From positions 1 through 9,037 of the forward strand of contig JAUWLY010000101.1 in assembly GCA_030613445.1 (NCBI GenBank): DNA of 9,037 nt. The letters are read 5' to 3'. Numbering within the stretch: position 1 is the first letter of the stretch; each line of letters opens with the position of its first letter. The stretch is from Candidatus Stahliibacteriota bacterium (GTDB lineage: Bacteria > Hydrothermota > Tepidihabitantia > SM23-42). Below the pieces are notes generated by a model that was given only the letters and a program-made list of their open reading frames with translations, was not told where the DNA came from and ran no database searches. The translations under genes were made by a program, and so were the position numbers. This document shows positions 1 to 6,091 of this stretch, piece by piece.

Positions 1-467
1 CATCTACCTATAAACGAAATAGATTTTTTCTCACTGAAGACTTAAAAAATCTTATACTATCTTCTATTCTGCACTATTTCTCGAAATACTCATGGCATAT
101 TAAGGCATATGTGATTTTAACAAATCATTATCATTTACTGGCGCTTGCCCCAGAAAACAATACGTCCTTATCAATAATAATAAACAACATACATAGATAT
201 ACCGCTCATAAAATCAATCAAATAAATAAAAAATCAGGAGTGAAAGTATGGTGGAATTACTGGGATACTTGTCTAACTTATGAAAATTCGTATTATGCGC
301 GATTAAATTACATTCATTTTAACCCTGTAAAACATGGGTATATAGATAATCCAAAAGAATGGAAATTCAGTAGTTATAACGAATTCTGTGAATTAGATTA
401 TACTGAAGTGAAAAGGGTCGAAAGAGAATTCCCGTTTGATAGGGTAAAGGTGTATGATGATTTTTAA
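1..467 (+). CDS. REP-associated tyrosine transposase (RAYT, Y1/HUH family), 5'-truncated by window edge
   Basis: This is the C-terminal part of an IS200-like single-strand transposase of the RAYT group, enzymes that cut and rejoin DNA at REP-type palindromes. The frame is open from base 3 onward, reading STYKRNRFFLTEDLKN and so on. The GTG at 111 is therefore only an internal valine and the true start lies outside the window. The HUH metal-binding motif is seen as NHYH (bases 123-134) after a YVILT strand, and the YIHFNPVKHGY block (from base 309) carries the likely nucleophilic tyrosine (TAC 309-311). The W-W-N-Y-W-D-T and KFSSY motifs also fit the family. It ends at TAA 465-467 and overlaps the next gene by 14 nt. 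A REP-like hairpin follows 28 nt after the stop, the usual place for a RAYT target. The family call is from motif recognition; activity is not shown. Confidence 0.88.
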   Translation, partial: STYKRNRFFLTEDLKNLILSSILHYFSKYSWHIKAYVILTNHYHLLALAPENNTSLSIIINNIHRYTAHKINQINKKSGVKVWWNYWDTCLTYENSYYARLNYIHFNPVKHGYIDNPKEWKFSSYNEFCELDYTEVKRVEREFPFDRVKVYDDF

Positions 468-1845
468 AAAAAATAAGAAAAAACCCAGAAAAGACGCAAC
501 GAGAGACTCGTCGCAATCCACACCAAAAAAAAACGCAACGAGAGAAACATTACAGTTCAAAATTATCATTCGTAAAAAGCGTAATGGTAAAAAATTAAAC
601 GAACAAGAAATAAAATACCTGATTTCTGAGTATGCGAAATTCAATATCCCAGATTATCAATTAGCTGCATTCTTAATGGCGGTATATTTCCAGGGCATGG
701 ATATTAACGAAACCACTGATTTAATGCAAGCCATGATGTGTTCAGGCAAAGTATTGAACCTTTCAAATATCAGGAAACCAAAGATCGATAAGCATTCAAC
801 TGGTGGAGTAGGTGATAAAGTATCGTTAATTCTAGCCCCATTGATGGCCTCCTGTGGTATCTGTGTGCCGATGATCTCGGGTCGTGGTTTAGGACATACA
901 GGTGGAACGCTTGATAAATTAGAATCAATCCCCGGGTTTCGTACTAACCTGAATCTTAAATCTTTTATACTTCAGTTAAAAAGACTCGGTGTTGCCATGA
1001 TCGGGCAGACCGGAGAAATCGCTCCGGTCGATAAAAAAATATATGCCTTGCGCGATGTAACCGCAACGGTTGCTTCCATACCACTTATCGCCGCAAGTAT
1101 TCTGTCAAAAAAATTAGCCGAAGACCTTGATGGACTCGTTCTTGATATAAAGTTTGGCAGTGGTGCATTCATGACCGATTATAAAAAAACCAAGAAGCTT
1201 GCGCGTACAATGATCCGGATCAGCGAGCGAGCAGGAGTAAAGGTCACCGTGGTGATAACTGATATGAATAATCCTTTGGGAAAATATATTGGCAATTCTC
1301 TGGAAGTCATGGAGGCGATCGAATCATTAAAGGGCAGGGGTTCAAAAGACCTAATGGAAGTAACCTTTGCACTCGGTAAAGAAATGCTTAAAATGGCTAA
1401 GATAAAAGGCGGGATACAGCTACTCAAGAAAAAGATCTCGAGTAATGCAGCATTAGATATTTTCAAACAGATTGTTTGCGCGCAAGACGGCGATGCTCTA
1501 ATCTTCAATGATTACACGCGTCTGCCTGTTGCCAGGCATACATATCGGGTTCTGGCAACAAAATCCGGTTATGTCCACAGTATAGACAATTTTCAGGTCG
1601 GCATGCTATTAGTAAAATTGGGCGGCGGGAGAATGCAAATGGAAGATAGAATTGATCCATCATGTGGTTTCCAAATTTACAAAAAAATTGGCGATCGAGT
1701 AAAACCAGGTAATTGTCTTGTGAAAATTTATTGTGACAATCCATCAAAAGCCAGGTTGGTACAGAGGGAAATGCGAAATGTGTATGTGATTCGGAGAAAA
1801 CCACAATCGAGAAAAAAATTGATTCGGGAGACAATAAGATCATAA
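454..1845 (+). CDS. deoA: Pyrimidine-nucleoside / thymidine phosphorylase with an unusual basic N-terminal extension
   Basis: The protein (463 aa) catalyses phosphorolysis of thymidine, deoxyuridine or uridine to free base plus (deoxy)ribose-1-phosphate, a cytosolic pyrimidine-salvage step. The family order is intact: N-terminal alpha domain from about residue 37 (IIIRKKRNGKKL), KHSTGGVGDK phosphate loop at 113-122, the signature SGRGLGHTGGTLDKLE at 142-157, then R200, S215 and K219 at the positions that bind the pyrimidine in E. coli DeoA (from memory R171, S186, K190), and a C-terminal PYNP domain (about 355-430). Relatives begin near residue 36, so residues 1-35 are extra; they are Lys-rich and contain two 13-residue repeats encoded by REP-like DNA. 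AAAGG at 446-450 fits ATG 457 (6-nt spacing) slightly better than ATG 454. The start overlaps the RAYT gene, so translation may be coupled. Sequence alone cannot decide between EC 2.4.2.2 and 2.4.2.4, so the symbol could equally be pdp. Confidence 0.92.
   Translation: MMIFKKNKKKPRKDATRDSSQSTPKKNATRETLQFKIIIRKKRNGKKLNEQEIKYLISEYAKFNIPDYQLAAFLMAVYFQGMDINETTDLMQAMMCSGKVLNLSNIRKPKIDKHSTGGVGDKVSLILAPLMASCGICVPMISGRGLGHTGGTLDKLESIPGFRTNLNLKSFILQLKRLGVAMIGQTGEIAPVDKKIYALRDVTATVASIPLIAASILSKKLAEDLDGLVLDIKFGSGAFMTDYKKTKKLARTMIRISERAGVKVTVVITDMNNPLGKYIGNSLEVMEAIESLKGRGSKDLMEVTFALGKEMLKMAKIKGGIQLLKKKISSNAALDIFKQIVCAQDGDALIFNDYTRLPVARHTYRVLATKSGYVHSIDNFQVGMLLVKLGGGRMQMEDRIDPSCGFQIYKKIGDRVKPGNCLVKIYCDNPSKARLVQREMRNVYVIRRKPQSRKKLIRETIRS
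494..545 (+). repeat. Two direct repeats (period 39 nt) with REP-like hairpin, translated within the phosphorylase N-terminus
   Basis: The 13-mer ACGCAACGAGAGA occurs at 494-506 and again at 533-545. The first copy continues into a hairpin: arms 496-503 and 507-... are separated by AGA, with the right arm at 507-514 (GCAACGAG / CTCGTCGC). Seven of eight pairs are Watson-Crick and the eighth (498/512) is A:C on this strand but a G:U wobble on the minus strand, so the minus-strand form folds better. The spacing of 39 nt equals 13 codons, giving the protein repeats KKPRKDATRDSSQ and STPKKNATRETLQ. Position just behind a RAYT gene suggests a REP element; the assignment to a REP family is inference. 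Confidence 0.6.
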
Positions 1846-1886
1846 TCATTTTTCCTCATTTCATAGATATTTATAGTATTACACTC

Positions 1887-1914
1887 TTGACAATATTTTT
1901 AAATTACCTATACT
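1887..1914 (+). promoter_or_regulatory. Sigma-70-type promoter of gene A
   Basis: TTGACA at 1887-1892, a 16-bp spacer and TATACT at 1909-1914 give a near-consensus housekeeping promoter. Transcription would start near 1921, leaving a leader of about 38 nt before the ATG at 1959. The arrangement CTCTTGACA-16-TATACTTAAGTAT is matched exactly in front of paralogue B. Confidence 0.8.
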
Positions 1915-1921
1915 TAAGTAT
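1910..1921. promoter_or_regulatory. 12-bp palindrome ATACTTAAGTAT overlapping the -10 box of gene A (possible operator)
   Basis: ATACTTAAGTAT is a perfect palindrome that covers the -10 box and the expected start site. The same sequence sits at the same place in front of gene B, and a related one in front of the gene at 8848. It could be a repressor operator, or merely the lineage's extended -10/start-site style. Confidence 0.4.
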
Positions 1922-1958
1922 CTGGTAAATTATGGCACGAGAATTGAAAGGGGAAGAT

Positions 1959-4172
1959 ATGAAAAAGACAATTTTCATCGTTTTACTTCTAGGGTTCTGG
2001 TTTTTCGCCCATGCAGATTGGGAAGCAATCGGTCCGTTTGGCGGTCGACTACGCACAATGGCAATTGCTCCATCAAATGAGAATATAATTTATACGGCAA
2101 CTAATTCAGGACCTTCGCTAATTTTTAAATCCACTGACAATGGTGCGTCGTGGAGTAAAGTCAATGCGATCCCTTACTATGTATATTCAATGGCTGTAGA
2201 TCCAACAAATCCTGATATTGTCTATGCTGGTACATACCTCAGTGTTTATAAATCTATTAATGGTGGCCAAAACTGGACCAGCTATTCAGTCTCTGATGCT
2301 TATATCGTAGGTGTCGCTGTACATCCTTCTTCGCCTTCGACGATTTTTGCTGCCGGTAACATAAGTATTGGGGTAACGACTACAATGGGGTTTTTCAAAA
2401 GCACCAATGCCGGGGTCACCTGGAGTAGTGATACCCTTGATACGCTCAAAGGCACTAGTAACTGTCTGAAACTCGATCCCTCAAATCCAAATACAGTTTA
2501 TGTTTGCGGCAGCGTTATCGACAGTAATCTCACGAACCCGCGGATCTATCGGTCTACTAATGGCGGAACAAGCTTTTCAAACATTTCTTCTAATATTCCA
2601 ACTGGCAATAATATCAATGCTGTAGATGTTCATCCAACTAGTTCAAATACATTATTTACAGGTTCTTTTTACGGTAATGGCATCTATCGTACGACCAATG
2701 CAGGTGGTTCATGGTCTTTAGTCTGGTCGGGTACTGGTATTTCAACTATTTCCTGTGCACCAACAACTTCCAATATCGTATATGCAGGAAAGGATACGGT
2801 AATCTATAAAAGCACAAATTCAGGAACCACATGGTTTCAGACTGGATCAGGTTATGGTGGTCTATATAAACTCACGCGAAAGATCATTGCCAGTCCCAGT
2901 TCGAGTTCAGTCGTTTATACAACTGATGCGCTTGGTTTTTTTAAAACAACTAATGCTGGAACCACCTGGTTTGAATCAAACTATGGCTTGAACATGGGAG
3001 TAATCCCTTCCTTTTCTATTGCACCCTCTTTACATTCAACGATATATGCAGAATATGGTGGTGTTGGAGTTTATAAAACAACCGACAGCGGGACAACCTG
3101 GACTCTATTACCATCATTTCTGAGCTGCGGCGATATATGCGCATTTGCCATTCATAATTCAGACCCGAATACTGTCTTGGCGCTTGAGGGAACTGGCTGA
3201 GGCTTAGCTGAGCTCTACAAGAGCACAGACGGCGGGTCTGTCTGGAATCAGATTGATAGTTACTATTCTGATGGCGGAGCATTAGCCAATGATCCAAATA
3301 ATACTGATGTCTTTTGGAGCGGTGGTCATAATACCTTCGCCATGTTTACCTCAAAAACTACTGATGGTGGTTTGAACTGGACAAGATATTATTTATCTCC
3401 GGTCGGTTACACATATGCCATTGCGGTTGATCCTTCCAATTCAGATATCGTCTATGCAGGAGGAAATCCGGGGCTTTTCAAAACTACTGATAGCGGTGCG
3501 GATTGGAATGATATTTCTTCCGGGCTCACCGGTTATGTCTACGCCATTGCGATCAATCCGAATAATACCAGTATTGTCTTTGCAGGAACGCCAAATGGCG
3601 TATTCAAATCTACTAATAGTGGTGTTGAGTGGACAAATATCGGTTGCACTGGTGTCAATGCATTACTTATTGATCCGAATGGAGCTGATACAATATACGC
3701 TGGTACTGATAATGGTGTGTTCAAGAGTATTACCGGCGGTGGTAACTGGACAGCAGTAAATCAGGGGTTTGAGGATTCAACTGTACTATGTTTAGGCATA
3801 GACCCGAATAATTATCTTTTTGCCGGCACCGACGGTACAGGTATTTATAGATGGTCATTAAATGTCAGTATCGCTGAACAGAACAGTGACATTAACAGAC
3901 AAATTGCTCTGTCGATAAGGCCAAACCCTTCAACCGGACGAGTCAGATTAGAGTATAATCTTTTGCAAGAAGCAATGATCAAACTTTCTGTTTTCGATGT
4001 TCAGGGACGCCTCGTTAAAAAACTGACTGCTCAGGTGCAGAAAAGCGGGATGCACACTCTATACTGGGATGGACTGAATGAAAATGGTGAAGCTGTAGCG
4101 TCTGGAGTCTATCTATACAGACTCTGTATTGATGATGCTGAGCATATACACAAGTTCGTACTGTTGAAATAA
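1959..4172 (+). CDS. Gene A: secreted Asp-box (BNR/sortilin-like) beta-propeller protein with type IX-like C-terminal domain and in-frame UGA at codon 414
   Basis: The product (737 codons read through the UGA) starts with a signal peptide (MKKTIFIVLLLGFWFFAHA). ATG 1959 is preferred over ATG 1932 because AAAGGGG (1947-1953) lies 5 nt upstream and the signal peptide then starts at the N-terminus. Thirteen Asp-box units of the form (V/I/F)(Y/F)K(S/T)T(N/D)xGxxW follow, typical of beta-propellers related to BNR, sortilin/VPS10 and YCF48 proteins: eight before and five after codon 414 (TGA, 3198-3200). The frame stays open to TAA 4170-4172. The last 85 residues (RPNPSTG, VFDVQGRLVKKL, WDGLN, ASGVYLYRL) match the FlgD-Ig/type IX secretion C-terminal domain, implying surface display or release. 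Conserved cysteines C390 and C394 precede the UGA. Without recoding, the product ends at 413 aa and lacks the sorting domain. Substrate is unknown. Confidence 0.85.
3198..3200 (+). other. In-frame UGA in gene A (codon 414), candidate recoding site
   Basis: The local protein reads ALEGTG, UGA, then GLAELYKSTDGGSVW, so an Asp-box unit is split by the UGA with no frame change. Paralogue B has its only in-frame UGA at the same codon number. Neighbouring sequence differs between the copies except for GGCTGAGGC at the site itself. Selenocysteine, readthrough or reassignment would explain it; a nonsense mutation remains possible. Confidence 0.7.
3207..3233 (+). promoter_or_regulatory. Hairpin just downstream of the gene A UGA (SECIS-like candidate)
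   Basis: An outer stem 3207-3210/3230-3233 (GCTG with CGGC, one U:G) and an inner stem 3212-3216/3220-3224 (GCTCT with AGAGC) enclose the loop ACA, with a one-sided bulge ACAGA. The apical loop begins 17 nt after the UGA, inside the range quoted for bacterial SECIS elements. It lacks the usual G at the start of the loop, which argues against a canonical SECIS. The equivalent hairpin in gene B keeps both stems. Confidence 0.4.
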
Positions 4173-4194
4173 CTACAGACTGAGCTGTATCTTA

Positions 4195-5607
4195 TTAATC
4201 CCAGCGGATAATCCCGAGCTGTTCAGCTTTTCCGAACTTCATTAAGTATGCATCAGACCGCTTATCTGACACGCTTTCTATACCAACACAGTAACCTCTG
4301 AATGCGGTTGGTCTACATATTGTCCCGATCTTTGAGTATCGTGTAAACCAGGAAATGAGTCCTTTTGTACTGTGTTTCAGCACCAATACATCATCGCCTA
4401 CATAACCGGTTATGTAGAAATTCTTGACGTCGTGCTGTGTTGGAGAATAAATAATTCTGGGACCGTGCAGACAGGGTTTTGCTGATTCGTTTTTTCTCCC
4501 TTTGAACGTCCTTGTCCATATGTCATTACCGAATTGATCATACTTAACAATAAGCACTTCTTTCATACTATTTTCGTTCTCACTGCTGCCTATAACATAA
4601 ACATACAATGACCCCGCGTATGAATCTTCCACAATCAAGGCATTGGCTACATCATCCTGATGTGCTGGTCCATCAAAGCATTTCTCAAATAGCAGGCTGT
4701 CGTTTTTGTCATAGACTACAGTTACGTAGTCCTTGCCAGTTTTATTGTTGTGGGTTGTACCCAGAAGATAAACATTACCGTGTTCATCGATTTGTGCATC
4801 TGCTAATGAAATCTCCTGCATAGAAGTTTCGCACTTTGTCAGCTTCACAAGTTTTCCAAAGCTATCATATTTCATGAAAAAGAAATCTTTGTTATGTCTC
4901 AGATGACCGGCAACCAGAAATTGATCATTCTTGCTAAGGCTAAACTTTAAGGTATCAAAGACAAGAATAAGGTTATGATATTTGTTCAGCCAAGCCTGTT
5001 CTCCTGAAGGTCGATATTTGGCAATGAAGATATTCATAGAATCTGCGGAATTAGTTGTCCAGCCCGCTACATAGAGGTTATTCAAGTGGTCGTTCAGCAA
5101 TACACTCGTTATCTCACCCCGGGATTCTTCAATAACCTTATCCCATTGCATATTACCGAGGCTATCATATTGTATCAGGACTACGGCGTTGATACCTTTT
5201 AAGTCAGTGGTTTGTGCAAGGACATAAATCTCGTGTTTAACCTCGACAATTTCACCTGTGATAGCACAGATGGCACTCCCTTTTGAAGATTTCAAGCCTT
5301 GCGATTCATAGACTGTGTGCCAGAGGAGTTCACCATCAGCATCATAATTCGCCGTAATGCAGACTGGTTCTTTCTCATCTGTCCAAAATGCCCCAGTAAC
5401 AACATGAGAATGTGGCATTGAAAAAGGAACTCCTTTAACTCAGGGGTCGTGGTTGTGTAGACTAGCATATGTCCTTGAGGAAGAAATCCCATTGATTTGA
5501 TAATTACCTGGACCTGCTGGTTCGAATTTCACTTCCCATTTGGTCTCCATTTCACTACAATTCACGACCAAAATTATTGATAGGACTATATATACAATGT
5601 TCTTCAT
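4195..5607 (-). CDS. Propeller-type lipoprotein (SBBP-like repeats) with an in-frame UGA at codon 56
   Basis: I start the gene at ATG 5607, upstream of the shorter open frame from 5418. The 5607 start gives a lipoprotein-type signal (MKNIVYIVLSIILVVNC, C17, though Asn at -1 is not a classical lipobox) and lies directly behind a consensus promoter. About eight repeats of the form (h)(h)xKYDxxGxxxW follow, for example ITANYDADGELLW, VLIQYDSLGNMQW and LIVKYDQFGNDIW, each after a strand such as VYVIGSS or VYLLGTT. This is the pattern of SBBP/delta-60-like beta-propellers common in FCB-type genomes. Codon 56 is TGA (5442-5440), between HNHDP and VKGVPFSMPHSH; the frame is otherwise open for 470 codons to TAA 4197-4195. 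Alternatives are recoding, reinitiation at ATG 5418 (AAAGGAG at 5436-5430, 11 nt upstream), or a decaying gene. It converges on gene A with 22 nt between stops and no clear terminator. Confidence 0.72.
5440..5442 (-). other. In-frame UGA at codon 56 of the lipoprotein gene
   Basis: Reading from ATG 5607, the only internal stop is this TGA. Three bases after it, AAAGG (5436-5432) and CCTTT (5427-5423) can pair around the loop AGTT; extending the stem one pair leaves a GT loop. The hairpin is closer to the UGA than bacterial SECIS elements normally are. The same AAAGGAG also resembles a Shine-Dalgarno site for ATG 5418, so termination with restart is a competing reading. Confidence 0.5.
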
Positions 5608-5613
5608 ACTGAT

Positions 5614-5641
5614 ATTATAGTAGCAGATAGTTAAGTGTCAA
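5614..5641 (-). promoter_or_regulatory. Consensus sigma-70 promoter of the lipoprotein gene, leaderless layout
   Basis: On the minus strand TTGACA (5641-5636), a 16-bp spacer and TATAAT (5619-5614) form a perfect -35/-10 pair. Only six bases (ATCAGT) separate the -10 from ATG 5607, so transcription should start at or next to the A of the start codon. No Shine-Dalgarno site can fit; a leaderless mRNA is predicted. Confidence 0.82.
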
Positions 5642-5720
5642 GGTATTAAGCTGAGGTTTACGTACATTTCATGTTCTCGGTAATAATTTAAGAGATACAA
5701 CCCCTTTTTTCTCTTTTATC

Positions 5721-5755
5721 CTTCGAGTAAGTCCCGTAAGGGACGCATCGAGAAG
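5721..5755. repeat. Palindromic hairpin inside the 5646-5856 element
   Basis: GTCCC (5731-5735) pairs with GGGAC (5740-5744) around a GTAA tetraloop of the GNRA type, and CTTC (5721-5724) can pair with GAAG (5752-5755) outside it. The right side contains GACGCATCGAGA (5742-5753), one base different from GACGCAACGAGA in the REP-like repeat at 493-504. This suggests a dispersed palindrome family in the genome. Confidence 0.5.
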
Positions 5756-5780
5756 TACCTTAATCTATGTTCTCGACAGG

Positions 5781-5813
5781 GCTCGAACAGTAACATTTGT
5801 GCTCGAACAGTAA
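5781..5813. repeat. Two 13-nt direct repeats GCTCGAACAGTAA, period 20
   Basis: GCTCGAACAGTAA occurs at 5781-5793 and 5801-5813. A degenerate copy, TCTCGACAG, precedes at 5771-5779. The stretch has no coding potential that I can support. Two full copies are too few to call an array; they may be part of the surrounding putative MITE. Confidence 0.6.
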
Positions 5814-5897
5814 TAATCGTAATGAATTTCAAAGAAGTGGGTAAACCTCAGATTAAGCATTTGTCCTATTTGTCTATGTGAATACAGAAATTACCTC

Positions 5898-5925
5898 TTG
5901 ACATGAATCTCGTTTATGCTATACT
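5898..5925 (+). promoter_or_regulatory. Sigma-70-type promoter of gene B
   Basis: TTGACA (5898-5903), a 16-bp spacer and TATACT (5920-5925) repeat the layout of the gene A promoter, including the preceding CTC and the following TAAGTAT. The spacer sequences differ, so the boxes and palindrome are the conserved part. Transcription would start near 5932, giving a leader of about 160 nt. Confidence 0.8.
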
Positions 5926-5933
5926 TAAGTATA
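5920..5933. promoter_or_regulatory. 14-bp perfect palindrome TATACTTAAGTATA over the -10 box of gene B (possible operator)
   Basis: This palindrome contains the 12-mer shared with gene A and extends it by one base on each side. It covers the -10 box and the expected start site, where a bound repressor would block RNA polymerase. No regulator gene is seen in the window. Confidence 0.42.
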
Positions 5934-5963
5934 CAGAAAGCATTGTTATGGAACTAAGTACCT

Positions 5964-6001
5964 GTTCTTAGATCGACGACTGTTTACGCGGGTCTGAGAA
6001 C
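5964..6001 (+). promoter_or_regulatory. Stable stem-loop in the gene B 5' leader
   Basis: GTTCTTAGATC (5964-5974) pairs with GGTCTGAGAAC (5991-6001): eleven pairs, of which two are G:U, enclosing a 16-nt loop. Because the wobbles pair only in RNA of this strand, the structure makes best sense in the gene B transcript. There is no U-run after it, so it is not a standard terminator, and I recognise no riboswitch class. Gene A has no counterpart because its leader is short. Confidence 0.5.
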
Positions 6002-6079
6002 CTGGAATAAAAAAGTAATCGGTTATCTTGTGAGGGGTACTGCGCTTATAAAAAGAAAGATACAACAATCAATGAATGA

Positions 6080-6086
6080 GAGGGAG
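6080..6086 (+). promoter_or_regulatory. Ribosome binding site of gene B
   Basis: GAGGGAG lies 5 nt before ATG 6092 and fixes that start, which also begins a good signal peptide. It stands in contrast to the lipoprotein gene, which has no room for such a site. Confidence 0.75.
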
Positions 6087-6091
6087 AATCA

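Larger units (their letters stand above)
5646..5856. mobile_element. Putative MITE-like element bounded by 16-bp inverted repeats
   Basis: TTAAGCTGAGGTTTAC at 5646-5661 and GTAAACCTCAGATTAA at 5841-5856 are inverted repeats matching at 15 of 16 positions, with an 11-bp perfect core. TTAA stands at both outer ends and could be either part of the repeats or a target duplication. The 211-bp unit has no convincing gene but holds a hairpin (5721-5755) and 20-nt-spaced direct repeats (5781-5813), which is the composition of a small non-autonomous element. No transposase with such ends is visible here. Confidence 0.42.

Noticed and set aside
111..467. GTG at 111 as the start of the transposase gene
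   Set aside because: The same frame is open and family-like from base 3, and base 111 lies within the HUH-region beta strand, so the gene extends beyond the left edge.
1932..1958. ATG 1932 as the start of gene A
   Set aside because: It would place nine charged residues before the signal peptide and lacks a ribosome site; ATG 1959 has AAAGGGG at the right distance and makes the UGA codon number equal to that in gene B.
3342..4172. A separate gene starting at ATG 3342
   Set aside because: It is the in-frame continuation of gene A, begins in the middle of an Asp-box unit and has no ribosome site or signal peptide.
4173..4194. Terminator between gene A and the lipoprotein gene
   Set aside because: Only a 4-bp inverted repeat (ACAG/CTGT) without a U-run can be found.
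5781..5813. CRISPR array
   Set aside because: Only two 13-nt repeats with 7-nt gaps; repeats and spacers are far too short.
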